DNA of 64,000 bases from Bacteroidetes bacterium MedPE-SWsnd-G1 (GCA_001874265.1 MPDD01000007.1:1-64000), one strand, 5' to 3'; shown: positions 16,421-26,118, numbered from the stretch's first letter. Made by a program: numbers and translations. The notes: generated from the letters alone by a model not told the origin.

Positions 16421-19400
16421 ATGACTGACAAACAAAAAAAGTTAGATAAGGAATTTGGTCTGTCTTCATGGGCCATAAATAACAAAACAACTATATATGT
16501 TGTAATTGCCTTGATTCTGTTTTTAGGATTCTCTGCATACCAAAGTATGCCAAGAGAAAGTTTCCCAGAAATTAAAGAAACAAAAATTTACATCAATTCT
16601 ATATTCCCTGGAAATACAGCTGAAGACATTGAAAAATTAATTACCGACCCGATTGAAGATAAATTAAAAACGGTTAGTAATGTTGTAGAAATTACTTCTA
16701 CATCTCAAGAAGATGTTTCTATGGTAATTGTAGAATTCGACGAAAACATTTCTGTTGAGGCCGCGAAACAAAAAGTAAAAGATGAAATAGATACAGAAAC
16801 ATCCGGAGAAGATTGGCCTACATTTAATGGAGCTAAAGTTGAGCCAAATGTGTTTGACTTAAGTATGTCTGAAGAAATGCCAATTTTAAATATTAACATT
16901 TCCGGAGACTACCCTGTAAAGAAACTAAAAGAGTTTGGAGAATACTTAGAAGATGAAATAGAAGGACTTGACGAAATTAAACAAGTTGATATTCGTGGAG
17001 CTCAGGAAAAAGAAGTTGAAGTAGCAGTAGACATTTATAAAATGATGGCGGCTAAAGTAAGTTTCAACGATGTTATGACTGCTATTCAAAATGGAAACAC
17101 AACTATGTCTGCCGGTAATTTAATTGCCAGTGGTCAGAGAAGAACTATTAGAATTATTGGTGAAATTCAGGATCCATCGGAATTAGAAAACTTTGTAGTA
17201 AAATCTGAATTCAACAACCCTATTTATCTTCAAGATATTGCTAAAATAGAATTCAAAGAGAAAGAACGTACTACATATGCTCGTGAAACTGGAAACAGTG
17301 TGGTAATGCTAGACGTTAAGAAAAGAGCAGGAAAAAACATGGTTGCCGCAGCTGAAAAAATCTATACAATTGTAGATGATGCCAAAGCAAATGTATTTCC
17401 GTCTAACCTTAAAATAACCGTTTCTAATGATCAATCAACCAAAACTATTGGTCAGGTAGATGACTTGGTAAACAATATCATCTTCGGAATTATTTTGGTT
17501 GTAGGTGTACTTATGTTCTTTTTAGGGTTTAGGAATGCATTGTTTGTTGGGTTTGCGATTCCTATGTCGATGTTCATGTCCTTAATGATATTAAGTACCT
17601 TAGGATATACCATGAATACCATGATTCTTTTTGCCCTAATTATGGGGTTAGGAATGTTGGTGGATAATGGAATTGTAGTTGTAGAAAACGTCTATCGTTT
17701 AATGGATGAAGAAGGTATGTCTCGTGTTGATGCCGCTAAAAAAGGAATTAGTGAAATTGCCTTTCCAATTATTATTTCAACTGCCACAACAGTGGCAGCC
17801 TTTGTGCCTCTTGGCCTTTGGCCAGGATTAATGGGACAATTTATGATCTATTTCCCAATAACACTTTCTGTGGTTCTTGGTTCTTCATTGTTCGTAGCAA
17901 TTTTCTTTAATTCGGTATTGGTATCTCAGTTTATGAAAACTGAAGATAAAGAAATGCCTTTAAAGAACATTATTGCTATATCTGGAATCTTAATATTTCT
18001 TGGTCTATTCATTTTCTTTGTTGGAGGAAGTGCCAAACTGTTAGGAACTGTAATGATCTTTACGGCCGTTATGCTTTGGGTTTATCGATTCATATTAAGA
18101 AAAGCAGCGAACTTTTTCCAGAACAAAATCTTAACAAGATTAGAACGTGTGTATGAAAAAACACTGCGTGCAGCATTAAAAGGATGGAGACCATATGTTA
18201 TAACAATAGGAACATTCATATTACTTTTTGTTGCCTTTGGAGGATTTGGAGCATCCGTTGCTTCTCAAAGGACTAAAATTGAATTTTTTCCAGATAACAA
18301 ACCGAATCAAATTATAGTTTATATCGAATATCCACAGGGAACTGATATTGATAAAACAAATGTAATTACCAAAGAAATTGAGAAGCAGGTTTACTCCATT
18401 ATGAATGCTGAAGACAATATGGACGGTGATTTTAACTATTTGGTAGAAAGTGTTGTTTCACAAGTTGGAGAAGGTGCAGGTAACCCTCAAACCGATGGAG
18501 GATCTACTGCAGAAATGCCTCATAAAGCGAAGATTACAGCTTCCATGAGAGAATATAAATATAGAAAAGGGCGAGATAGTGAAACTTTGCGTAAAACGGT
18601 GCAGGAAGCTTTAACGGGTATTTACCCTGGTGTTCTTATCTCTGTAGAAAAAGATGTAAACGGACCTCCAATTGGGCATCCTATAAATGTGGAACTGGAA
18701 GGTGAAAATTATGATGAATTGATCGTAACTGCAGAACGAATGCGTGAATTTATCAATTCAAAAAACATTGAAGGAATAGATGAAATCAAGATTGATGTAA
18801 ATAAATCTAAACCTGCCATGTTAGTAGAAATTGACCGTAAAAAATCCGGAGAACTCGGTGTTAATGCTGGTCAAGTAGGACAACAACTAAGAAACTCTAT
18901 TTTTGGAGCCAAGGCGGGAATCTATAAAGAAAGTGGAGAAGATTACGATATTTACGTTCGATTTAATGAAGAAAATAGATACAACACTTCTGCAATTTTC
19001 AATCAGAAAATCACTTTTAGAGACATGGCCTCCGGTAAAATCAAAGAGATTCCTGTTTCGGCTGTTGCAAAACAAAAGAACACCTCAGGTTTTAGTGCTA
19101 TTAAGCATCGTGATCTTAATAGAGTAGTGACCGTATATTCTGCGCTTGCACCTGGCTATACAGATGCGACTGTAATTGTTGCTCAAATTCAAGAGGAAAT
19201 GAAAACTTTTACAAACCTTCCAGAAGGTGTAAAAGTAGATTATACAGGTCAAATTGAAGAGCAAAATGAACAAATGGCCTTTTTAATGGGAGCCTTTTTT
19301 AAAGGATTGGCATTAATTTTCTTCATCTTAATTTTCCAATTTAACTCCGTTTCAAAACCAGCAATCATTATGGTGGCGATTTTCTTAAGTTTAATAGGTG

Positions 19401-19900
19401 TGTTTGGTGGAATTGTGATTACTGGTTCATCATTTGTTATTATGATGACTATGATGGGAATTATTTCACTTGCCGGTATTGTAGTAAATAATGGAGTTGT
19501 ATTACTCGATTATACGCAATTACTTATTGACCGTAAAAAAGTAGAAGAAAATATTGGCGAAAATGAAAGATTATCAATCAATGGAATTTATGAAAGTATT
19601 GTAATTGCGGGTAAAGCTCGTTTAAGGCCGGTATTATTAACAGCAATTACAACTATTTTAGGATTGATTCCGTTAGCCATTGGCTTCAACATTAACTTTT
19701 ATACGTTGTTTATCGAATTCAATCCAAATATTTACTTTGGAGGTGATAACGTTATATTTTGGGGTCCATTGGCATGGACAGTAATTTACGGACTGTTTAT
19801 AGCCACCTTCTTAACTTTAATTGTGGTACCAATTCTATTTTATTTAATTAACAAATTTAAAGTTTGGCTAAATAAAAAAGGGATGGCAATCACCTCTTAA
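16421..19900 (+). CDS. RND superfamily efflux permease
   Basis: Inner membrane drug/proton antiporter of 1159 aa. It shows TM1 (TTIYVVIALILFLGF), two large periplasmic loops, and membrane bundles around residues 345-545 and 965-1150. The proton-relay motif GMLVDNGIVVVENV sits in TM4, and a related AGIVVNNGVVLLDY in the second half reflects the internal duplication. It is the last gene of the tetR operon, followed by a strong terminator. The length exceeds AcrB by about 110 residues, partly from an extra hydrophobic segment near residues 515-560. Substrate unknown. Confidence 0.94.
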   Translation: MTDKQKKLDKEFGLSSWAINNKTTIYVVIALILFLGFSAYQSMPRESFPEIKETKIYINSIFPGNTAEDIEKLITDPIEDKLKTVSNVVEITSTSQEDVSMVIVEFDENISVEAAKQKVKDEIDTETSGEDWPTFNGAKVEPNVFDLSMSEEMPILNINISGDYPVKKLKEFGEYLEDEIEGLDEIKQVDIRGAQEKEVEVAVDIYKMMAAKVSFNDVMTAIQNGNTTMSAGNLIASGQRRTIRIIGEIQDPSELENFVVKSEFNNPIYLQDIAKIEFKEKERTTYARETGNSVVMLDVKKRAGKNMVAAAEKIYTIVDDAKANVFPSNLKITVSNDQSTKTIGQVDDLVNNIIFGIILVVGVLMFFLGFRNALFVGFAIPMSMFMSLMILSTLGYTMNTMILFALIMGLGMLVDNGIVVVENVYRLMDEEGMSRVDAAKKGISEIAFPIIISTATTVAAFVPLGLWPGLMGQFMIYFPITLSVVLGSSLFVAIFFNSVLVSQFMKTEDKEMPLKNIIAISGILIFLGLFIFFVGGSAKLLGTVMIFTAVMLWVYRFILRKAANFFQNKILTRLERVYEKTLRAALKGWRPYVITIGTFILLFVAFGGFGASVASQRTKIEFFPDNKPNQIIVYIEYPQGTDIDKTNVITKEIEKQVYSIMNAEDNMDGDFNYLVESVVSQVGEGAGNPQTDGGSTAEMPHKAKITASMREYKYRKGRDSETLRKTVQEALTGIYPGVLISVEKDVNGPPIGHPINVELEGENYDELIVTAERMREFINSKNIEGIDEIKIDVNKSKPAMLVEIDRKKSGELGVNAGQVGQQLRNSIFGAKAGIYKESGEDYDIYVRFNEENRYNTSAIFNQKITFRDMASGKIKEIPVSAVAKQKNTSGFSAIKHRDLNRVVTVYSALAPGYTDATVIVAQIQEEMKTFTNLPEGVKVDYTGQIEEQNEQMAFLMGAFFKGLALIFFILIFQFNSVSKPAIIMVAIFLSLIGVFGGIVITGSSFVIMMTMMGIISLAGIVVNNGVVLLDYTQLLIDRKKVEENIGENERLSINGIYESIVIAGKARLRPVLLTAITTILGLIPLAIGFNINFYTLFIEFNPNIYFGGDNVIFWGPLAWTVIYGLFIATFLTLIVVPILFYLINKFKVWLNKKGMAITS

Positions 19901-19910
19901 TTCAATTTAA

Positions 19911-19939
19911 AAACCGAAGCAATTTGCTTCGGTTTTTTT
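19911..19939 (+). terminator. terminator of the RND efflux operon
   Basis: Hairpin AACCGAAGCAA / TTGCTTCGGTT followed by a T-run, 11 nt after the permease stop codon. Confidence 0.9.
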
Positions 19940-19985
19940 ATTCATAATTAAAACATCTTTCATTGCTTTTAGTTATTTTCGAACA

Positions 19986-20459
19986 ATGATTTCTCAAAAG
20001 ACATATACTGTAGATGAAGCCAAAAGAGCCATAGAACGCTACTGTGTATATCAAGAAAGGTGTCATAAAGAAATTGAAAAGAAACTTATCGCTTATAAAA
20101 TGATTCCTGAGGTTAGAGATCATATTATTGTGCACCTAATAGAACACAATTTCTTGAACGAAGAACGTTTTGCAAAAAGTTTTACTCGTGGAAAGTTCAA
20201 CATTAAAAAGTGGGGAAAACAACGTATTACTCGAGAATTGAAGTTTAGAGAAATTTCCGATTATAATATCAAATCCGCATTAAAAGAAATTTCAAATGAG
20301 GATTATCTTTTTACATTTAATGAATTAGCCGAAAAAAAGTTCGTATCAATTAATGAATCGAATCATTTCAAAAAAAAGAGGAAGTTATCAGATTATTTAT
20401 TGTATCGAGGTTGGGAATCTCATTTAGTTTATGAAAAAGTAAACGAGCTTGTAAAATAA
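19986..20459 (+). CDS. recX: regulatory protein RecX
   Basis: RecX family modulator of RecA filaments, 157 aa. It has the three-helix repeat architecture: YTVDEAKRAIERYCVYQERCHKEIEKKL, then a DHIIVHLIEHNFLNEERFAKSFTRGKF segment and GKQRITRELKFREI. It stands alone between the efflux operon terminator and the M14 peptidase; recA is not in the window. Confidence 0.9.
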   Translation: MISQKTYTVDEAKRAIERYCVYQERCHKEIEKKLIAYKMIPEVRDHIIVHLIEHNFLNEERFAKSFTRGKFNIKKWGKQRITRELKFREISDYNIKSALKEISNEDYLFTFNELAEKKFVSINESNHFKKKRKLSDYLLYRGWESHLVYEKVNELVK

Positions 20460-20474
20460 TTCCACTAATTATGT

Positions 20475-20482
20475 ACATTTGG
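20475..20482 (+). promoter_or_regulatory. -7 promoter element of the M14 peptidase gene
   Basis: TACATTTG, with TTG about 22 nt upstream inside the end of recX. The TTG used as start by the ORF track falls in this element, which supports the later ATG at 20512. Confidence 0.5.
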
Positions 20483-20511
20483 AAACCACATTAAAATTAA
20501 AGTGTTTTCAA

Positions 20512-23016
20512 ATGAAAAAATTCATCCTACTCCTAAGTATTCTTACTTTTACAATTGGTTTTTCTCAAGACAATTTAGACTTGTCTTATTACATTTCTGA
20601 AACCAATTTAGATCCTAATATCCCAACACCTGAAAGCGTAATCGGTCACCCTGTTGGAAAATGGCATATTACCCACGACAAACTAGCGCAATATATGTAC
20701 GCTTTGGCTGATGCGTCTGATAGAATTACCATAGAAAATAGAGGTAAAACATTTGAAGACAGACCATTATTACTTCTTACAATCACTGCGCCAGACAACC
20801 ATTCTAATTTAGAAAATATTAGAACGGCACATGTAGCACTAACTGAAAATGGATCAGAAAACTTAGATGTTGCAGAAATGCCAATTGTTGTTTATCAAGG
20901 GTTCTCTATCCATGGTAACGAGCCTAGCGGTTCTAACGCAGCATTGGTTGCCGCTTATTATTTAGCCGCGTCACAAAGTGAAGAAACTAAACAACTACTG
21001 AATGATGTGGTAATCTTATTTGACCCAGCGTTTAATCCAGATGGGTTACAACGTTTTGCATATTGGGCAAATACCAATAAAAACAAAAACTTAACGGCTG
21101 ACGGGAATGACCGTGAATATGACGAAGTTTGGCCGGGTGGAAGAACTAATCATTACTGGTTTGATATGAATCGTGACTGGCTTCCTGTTCAACTGCCAGA
21201 ATCTAGAGCTAGAATTAAATCATTTCATAAATGGATGCCTAATATCTTAACAGATCATCACGAAATGGGAACAAATTCAACATTCTTTTTTCAACCTGGA
21301 ATTCCTAGTAGAACGCATCCTTTAACACCAAAATTAAATCAAGAATTAACCGGGAAAATTGGGAATTACCACGCAAAGACATTGGATAAAATTGGTTCAC
21401 TATATTTTACTGAAGAAAACTATGATGACTTTTATTATGGAAAAGGATCAACATTTCCAGATGTAAATGGAAGTATCGGAATTTTATTTGAACAAGGAAG
21501 CTCTAGAGGTCATTTGCAAGAATCTAGCAATGGAGTCTTAACCTTTCCATTCACCATTAGAAATCAATACACTGCGGCAATGTCTACCTTAGAAGCTGCG
21601 CAAAATATGCGAGAAGAAATTCTTACGTACCAACGTAATTTTTATAAGAACGCACGTGGAGAACAAGAAAACAAAGCCATTATTTTTGGTGATGAAAAAG
21701 ATGCTGCAAAAACATATCACTTAGCAGAAATTTTAAATCGTCATAAAATAAAATTTCACGAATTAAAGAACGATGTAACATTAAATGGAAAAAACTATAA
21801 AAAAGGATATAGTTATGTTGTTCCTAAAAATCAGAAAAACAATCGCTTAATTCAAGCAATGTTTGAAAAAAGAACCACTTTTCAAGACAGTTTATTTTAC
21901 GACATTTCTGCATGGACCTTCCCTCTAGCCTTTAATTTAGATTATACAGAAGATGCATCTTTAAACAATGCAGGAGCACTAGTAGGTGATTTACAATTTA
22001 AACAAGGTAATGTATCGGAAAAAAGCGATTATGCTTACGTAATGGAATGGCATGAATACTATACACCACGATTGTTAAATCAATTATTAGAAAATGGAAT
22101 TAGAGCCAAAGCATCTACGAAACAATTCACCACTAATAATAAATTGTACGATTATGGAACTATTCTTATTCCTGTTGAAAATCAAAAACTAAATTCTGAC
22201 CAAATTTATGCGTTAGTTTCGAAACTTGCAGATGAAAACCATGTTCAAATTGACGGTTTACATACTGGATTGACTATTGGTATTGATTTAGGAAGTAATG
22301 GATTTAGAACTGTTCAAAAGCAAAAAATTGCCCTAATTGTCGGAGAAGGAATTTCCAGTTATGATGCGGGTGAAATTTGGCATTTATTAGACCAACGTTA
22401 TGATATTTCAATAACAAAATTAGACACGCAACATTTATCAGGTGCAGATTTAAGTTCTTACACAACTATAATTGGAACCAATTTGCGTTACTTAACGAAA
22501 TCAGCAACTTCAAACCTTAAAGAATGGATACAAGGAGGTGGAACCTTTATTGGTTACAGAAACACACTTAGCTGGTTAAACTCTCAAGAACTTGTCAAAC
22601 TAGAATTTAAGAAATTTAGTAGAACTGCTACAAATATTTCTTTTGAACAAAGGAGAGATTATAGTGGCGCACAGAATATTGGAGGTGCTATTTTTCAAGT
22701 TGATTTAGATCTGTCACACCCGATTAACTTCGGCTACAAAAACGATCAAATAGCAATGTTTAGGAACACTTCTATTTTCATGGAAGCGGATAAAAATAGT
22801 TACAATAACCCAATTAGATATACTGACAATCCCCTATTAAGTGGTTATATTTCTAAACCAAAATTAGACAGTTTAAAAAACACGGTACCCTTTAAAGTTT
22901 CAAGATTAAGTAAAGGAAAAATATTGTCTTTTACAGACAATACCAACTTTAGAGCGTTTTGGTACGGAACCAACAAACTACTTATGAATGCTATTTTCTT
23001 TAATAGCATGATGTAA
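20512..23016 (+). CDS. exported M14 family zinc carboxypeptidase
   Basis: Secreted metallopeptidase, 834 aa from the chosen start (the ORF track adds 11 residues from a TTG that overlaps a promoter box). The signal peptide is MKKFILLLSILTFTIGFSQ. M14 zinc ligands are visible in SIHGNEPSGS (HxxE) and in LTDHHEMGTN (His). The NRDWLPVQLPES segment contributes substrate binding, and FEQGSSRG may carry the catalytic Glu. The C-terminal half (about residues 400-834) resembles the glutamine-amidotransferase-like fold seen in long Bacteroidota M14 proteins (KIALIVGEGISSYDAGEIW). The likely role is degradation of external peptides. Confidence 0.9.
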   Translation: MKKFILLLSILTFTIGFSQDNLDLSYYISETNLDPNIPTPESVIGHPVGKWHITHDKLAQYMYALADASDRITIENRGKTFEDRPLLLLTITAPDNHSNLENIRTAHVALTENGSENLDVAEMPIVVYQGFSIHGNEPSGSNAALVAAYYLAASQSEETKQLLNDVVILFDPAFNPDGLQRFAYWANTNKNKNLTADGNDREYDEVWPGGRTNHYWFDMNRDWLPVQLPESRARIKSFHKWMPNILTDHHEMGTNSTFFFQPGIPSRTHPLTPKLNQELTGKIGNYHAKTLDKIGSLYFTEENYDDFYYGKGSTFPDVNGSIGILFEQGSSRGHLQESSNGVLTFPFTIRNQYTAAMSTLEAAQNMREEILTYQRNFYKNARGEQENKAIIFGDEKDAAKTYHLAEILNRHKIKFHELKNDVTLNGKNYKKGYSYVVPKNQKNNRLIQAMFEKRTTFQDSLFYDISAWTFPLAFNLDYTEDASLNNAGALVGDLQFKQGNVSEKSDYAYVMEWHEYYTPRLLNQLLENGIRAKASTKQFTTNNKLYDYGTILIPVENQKLNSDQIYALVSKLADENHVQIDGLHTGLTIGIDLGSNGFRTVQKQKIALIVGEGISSYDAGEIWHLLDQRYDISITKLDTQHLSGADLSSYTTIIGTNLRYLTKSATSNLKEWIQGGGTFIGYRNTLSWLNSQELVKLEFKKFSRTATNISFEQRRDYSGAQNIGGAIFQVDLDLSHPINFGYKNDQIAMFRNTSIFMEADKNSYNNPIRYTDNPLLSGYISKPKLDSLKNTVPFKVSRLSKGKILSFTDNTNFRAFWYGTNKLLMNAIFFNSMM

Positions 23017-23031
23017 TAATAAATTAACAAC

Positions 23032-23064
23032 AAAAAAAGCAACCTAAACAGGTTGCTTTTTTTT
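23032..23064. terminator. bidirectional terminator between M14 peptidase and convergent gene
   Basis: AAAAAAAGCAACC TAAACA GGTTGCTTTTTTTT, a symmetric A-run/hairpin/T-run that can serve both converging genes. Confidence 0.85.
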
Positions 23065-23085
23065 GTTACAATGGTCTTGCACTTG

Positions 23086-23457
23086 TTAATCTGCTTGTTG
23101 TAAATATATCTGATGCCAATCGTGCATCGTGTTTTGAGAACTATATCCTTGTAAAGAACTCAATTGACTTTGTGTTAGATTTACTGTTAGAAGTACTCCG
23201 TTATTCATTAATCTTCTTAAATTTAAGTAAGCAGAACACTGTAAATTTTCCATTACTTCTTTCCATTGACTTTTTGTATATCCTACCGGAGTTGTATAAT
23301 TTTGAGTTTGAATTAATCGTTGGATGTTATCATATGCGTCAAAATAAAAACGTTTCACTCTAGAAACCGTGCTTTTTACTTTTGAAATTTTTACTCCGTT
23401 CGAATTTGTTGATTTTTCAACTTCTTTATTCTTTCTTTTTCTTTGATAAGGAAACAT
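23086..23457 (-). CDS. hypothetical basic protein
   Basis: Protein of 123 aa that I do not recognise. There is no signal peptide or membrane segment. The N-terminus is strongly basic (YQRKRKNKEVEKS), followed by a central helical part rich in Tyr, Asn and Gln (FYFDAYDNIQRLIQTQNY) and a Gln/Ser-rich end. A promoter matching TTG, 18 nt, TAATTTTG lies upstream at 23487-23515, and a terminator follows, so it appears to be a genuine single-gene unit. Nucleic-acid binding is possible from the charge alone, but that is a guess. Confidence 0.6.
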   Translation of the reverse strand: MFPYQRKRKNKEVEKSTNSNGVKISKVKSTVSRVKRFYFDAYDNIQRLIQTQNYTTPVGYTKSQWKEVMENLQCSAYLNLRRLMNNGVLLTVNLTQSQLSSLQGYSSQNTMHDWHQIYLQQAD

Positions 23458-23486
23458 AACTATAAGTTTTTAAGATTATTATAGTT

Positions 23487-23515
23487 CAAAATTACCTTGG
23501 ATTACTGAAAGACAA
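23487..23515 (-). promoter_or_regulatory. promoter of the hypothetical 123-aa gene
   Basis: Minus strand TTG, 18-nt spacer, TAATTTTG, 30 nt before the start codon. Confidence 0.55.
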
Positions 23516-23553
23516 CACGACATTTCATGTCTTATCATCCAAAAAAAGACTCC

Positions 23554-24354
23554 CTAATTTACTAACTCCAATACTGTAAGAATAGGTCTATGATCAGAAG
23601 CAATACTTTCATCGATAACACGCGACTCAATTACACGCCATCTATGAGCTGGTCTAAATAAAACGTAATCTATTTTAATTCTTGGGTTATCTGCAGGATA
23701 AGTAAATTCAGAATTCTTATGTGATGCACTCCACTCTTCAAATAAAATCTGCATTGCCTCACTAGTTGGTTCCGCATTTAAATCTCCCGTAAGAATGGTT
23801 GGCATATCTGAATCTGAAAACAATTTGTTTAATGCTACAGCTTGATTAATTCTATCTGTGGAATCTTTGGTATGATCTAAGTGTGTTCCTACAAACCGAA
23901 TTGTATCTCCACTTTTAAGTTGGACTTGAACTTCTAATGCGGCCCTCGGCTCTTTGTTTTCTCTGACCGGTAAAGCATGATTCTGAGTTGATAAAAATGA
24001 ATAACGAGACAAAACACCTTCGCCGTAACCTCCACCATCAAAATCCATAGCTTTTCCAAAAAGTGGAGCCATTTTAGTTCTTAAACCTAATTCAGTTACC
24101 AAATCATAATTCCTTGCTCTCTTGGTTTTATTGTCTACTTCTTGTAAAGCAACTAAATCTGGTTGTACATCATTAATTACTTTCGCTAATAAATCTAAAT
24201 CGAATTTTTTATCAGCTCCTACGGTTTCTCCATGATAAATATTGTAAGATAACACACGTACAATTTTTGTAGAATCTATTACCATTTGAGCTGAAATGTT
24301 AGCAAAACTTACAAGAAAAAAGATTTGCAGCAAAAATGATTTAAACGCTTTCAT
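23554..24354 (-). CDS. exported endonuclease/exonuclease/phosphatase family hydrolase
   Basis: EEP-fold metal-dependent hydrolase, 266 aa with signal peptide MKAFKSFLLQIFFLVSFANISAQ. Catalytic motifs are seen in order: LSYNIYHGE (Asn), ALQEVDNKT (Glu), VGTHLDHT (His), LTGDLNAEP (Asp/Asn) and SDHRPI (Asp-His). Family members act on DNA, phosphoinositides or sphingomyelin. Export and the RVLSYNIYHGE start suit an extracytoplasmic phosphodiesterase, but the substrate is unknown. Confidence 0.88.
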   Translation of the reverse strand: MKAFKSFLLQIFFLVSFANISAQMVIDSTKIVRVLSYNIYHGETVGADKKFDLDLLAKVINDVQPDLVALQEVDNKTKRARNYDLVTELGLRTKMAPLFGKAMDFDGGGYGEGVLSRYSFLSTQNHALPVRENKEPRAALEVQVQLKSGDTIRFVGTHLDHTKDSTDRINQAVALNKLFSDSDMPTILTGDLNAEPTSEAMQILFEEWSASHKNSEFTYPADNPRIKIDYVLFRPAHRWRVIESRVIDESIASDHRPILTVLELVN

Positions 24355-24429
24355 GAATATAAAAAATGAGAATTATTAAGAAATTAAAGGTAAACAATTA
24401 TGTTTAGGAATAAGGAAAGCTTATAAACA

Positions 24430-24458
24430 AAAAAAGCATCTCAATTGAGATGCTTTTT
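24430..24458 (-). terminator. terminator downstream of tRNA-Asp
   Basis: AAAAAGCATCTCAATTGAGATGCTTTTT, a near-perfect symmetric hairpin ending next to the tRNA 3' end. Confidence 0.85.
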
Positions 24459-24459
24459 G

Positions 24460-24533
24460 CGGTCTGGACGGGACTCGAACCCGCGACCTCCTGCGTGACA
24501 GGCAGGCATTCTAACCAGCTGAACTACCAAACC
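24460..24533 (-). tRNA. tRNA-Asp (GUC anticodon)
   Basis: Minus-strand cloverleaf, 74 nt: acceptor GGTTTGG/CCAGACC with G-U pairs, D-arm GTTCAGCTGGTTAGAAT, anticodon stem CCTGC/GCAGG with loop CTGTCAC (anticodon GTC), T-arm CGGGTTCGAGTCCCG, discriminator G. CCA is not encoded. Confidence 0.95.
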
Positions 24534-24597
24534 GTTGCTGTTAGCGGATGCAAATATACTCGTGTTTTTTAATTCTGCAAAGGAAAAATGAGAAAAT

Positions 24598-25521
24598 TTA
24601 TAAAAATCTTTGGCGACTAATTAAATACGAAATCAAGACTGTTTCAAATCCCTTTTGAATGTCAACCGGCACATAATCTATCTTATACTGCATACACTTC
24701 AATTTCAATTCATTAAAGTACCTATCAATACTTTCTTTGTATTGCTTTTGAATGGAATCTGCATATAAATTAATTTCCTCTCCAGTCTCTACATCTACAA
24801 ATTTTTTAGGTCTATTGTCAAAATCAAAGTTTTTTTCAAACTTACCATCATAAGTATGGAACAAAACCACCTCATGCTTATTGTATTTTAAATGTCTTAA
24901 GGCCTCGAACAACTCTTCTTCTTTCTTATCGGACTGAAACATATCGGTAAATAAAAAAATTAATGACCTTCTATGTATTTTTTCCGCGATTTGATGCAAT
25001 ACTTTATATGTTTCCGTCGTCTTGTTAGATTTAGAAGACAACAAGTCTTCCAATTGCTTTAACAACATTCTTCTGTGTGCATCACTTCCCTTTTCTGGAG
25101 CATAATAATCAATTTGATCAGAATACACACTTAAACCAACAGCATCTCGCTGTCTTTTCAAAATCTCTAACAAGGCTGCCGACGCAATTGCAGAAAATCC
25201 TATTTTATTTAAATTAGAAATTGATGGCTTTTCTAAAACCGGAAAGTGCATAGAAGCCGAATTATCTATAATTATATGACAGCGCAAATTGGTTTCTTCT
25301 TCGTATCGTTTTACATATAACTTGTCCGTCTTTGCAAATAATTTCCAATCTATATGACGCGTACTTTCACCCTTATTATATAATCTATGCTCTGCAAACT
25401 CCACCGAAAACCCATGAAAAGGACTTTTATGCATACCAGTTATAAAACCCTCTACCACTTGTCTTGCAAGCAATTCAAGGTTTTTCAATTCAGAAATATG
25501 TTTTACCGATATTTTACTCAT
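24598..25521 (-). CDS. DUF58 domain protein (vWA-like)
   Basis: DUF58 family protein, 307 aa from the ATG at 25521 (the track adds six residues). The family-typical block GESTRHIDWKLFAKTDKLYVKRYEEE is present, followed by a von Willebrand A-like fold with the MIDAS-type start HIIIDNSASMHF. Such proteins usually sit beside a MoxR AAA ATPase and Bat proteins; here no MoxR or Bat gene adjoins it within the window. Its partner is therefore probably encoded elsewhere or the cluster has been split. Confidence 0.88.
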   Translation of the reverse strand: MSKISVKHISELKNLELLARQVVEGFITGMHKSPFHGFSVEFAEHRLYNKGESTRHIDWKLFAKTDKLYVKRYEEETNLRCHIIIDNSASMHFPVLEKPSISNLNKIGFSAIASAALLEILKRQRDAVGLSVYSDQIDYYAPEKGSDAHRRMLLKQLEDLLSSKSNKTTETYKVLHQIAEKIHRRSLIFLFTDMFQSDKKEEELFEALRHLKYNKHEVVLFHTYDGKFEKNFDFDNRPKKFVDVETGEEINLYADSIQKQYKESIDRYFNELKLKCMQYKIDYVPVDIQKGFETVLISYLISRQRFL

Positions 25522-25540
25522 AGTAACAAATATAGTCAAT

Positions 25541-25622
25541 TGTCATCCCTATGAAAAAGAGAGTCAAATTTTTAATAAAATTCTCAATAGATTTTAGATT
25601 CTTCATTACGTTCAGAATGACA
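25541..25622. repeat. dispersed palindromic repeat copy R1
   Basis: Starts TGTCATCCC and ends TTCAGAATGACA, giving inverted ends TGTCAT/ATGACA. It contains AGATTCTTCATTACGTTCAGAATGACA, a sequence of the TGTCATTCTGAnC...GAAGAATCT type. It lies between DUF58 and trxA. Related copies are R2 to R5. Confidence 0.55.
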
Positions 25623-25624
25623 TA

Positions 25625-25651
25625 AAAAAAGGCTCAACTTTCGTTGAGCCT
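25625..25651 (-). terminator. terminator of trxA
   Basis: Perfect 8-bp stem GGCTCAAC/GTTGAGCC with a 4-nt loop and a T-run on the minus strand, shortly after the trxA stop codon. Confidence 0.9.
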
Positions 25652-25675
25652 TCATTTATCTTTGGAGCCTGCTTT

Positions 25676-25993
25676 TTATAAAGCGGCATCAATTTTTCCA
25701 GTGTATGTTGTTTTTGGAGCAACACCAACTTGCTTATCAACAACTTCTCCGTTTTTGAATAACAATACAGTTGGAATGTTACGTACACCATATTTAGCAG
25801 CAAATTCCTGATTTGCATCAACATCAACTTTACCAACAACTGCCTTACCTTCGTAATCAGTAGCAATTTCTTCGATGATTGGCCCAACCATTCTACAAGG
25901 CCCACACCATGCTGCCCAAAAATCTACTAATACTGGTTTGTCTGACTTTAATACTACTTCATCAAAAGTTGCATCTGTTATTTCTAATGCCAT
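25676..25993 (-). CDS. trxA: thioredoxin
   Basis: Classic cytoplasmic thioredoxin, 105 aa, with active site FWAAWCGPCR (C30 and C33) and the cis-Pro segment GVRNIPTVLLF. There is no signal peptide. It reduces protein disulfides and is the usual electron donor of PAPS reductase, whose gene lies 10 kb away in the same window. TATTTTTG on the minus strand about 35 nt upstream could be its -7 element. A perfect terminator follows. Confidence 0.95.
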   Translation of the reverse strand: MALEITDATFDEVVLKSDKPVLVDFWAAWCGPCRMVGPIIEEIATDYEGKAVVGKVDVDANQEFAAKYGVRNIPTVLLFKNGEVVDKQVGVAPKTTYTGKIDAAL

Positions 25994-26118
25994 AATTTTA
26001 TTTTTAATCTGTTATTATTTCGTTTTTACATTGCAAAAATAGAAAAATTATCCCCTGAATTTTATGAATTTTATCAGTTTTATTTATAACAGTATTAAGG
26101 AAACTAATTTTATACTAA

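Noticed and set aside
25612-25905. 97-aa minus-strand ORF overlapping trxA in another frame
   Set aside because: Frame shadow of thioredoxin extending into its terminator.
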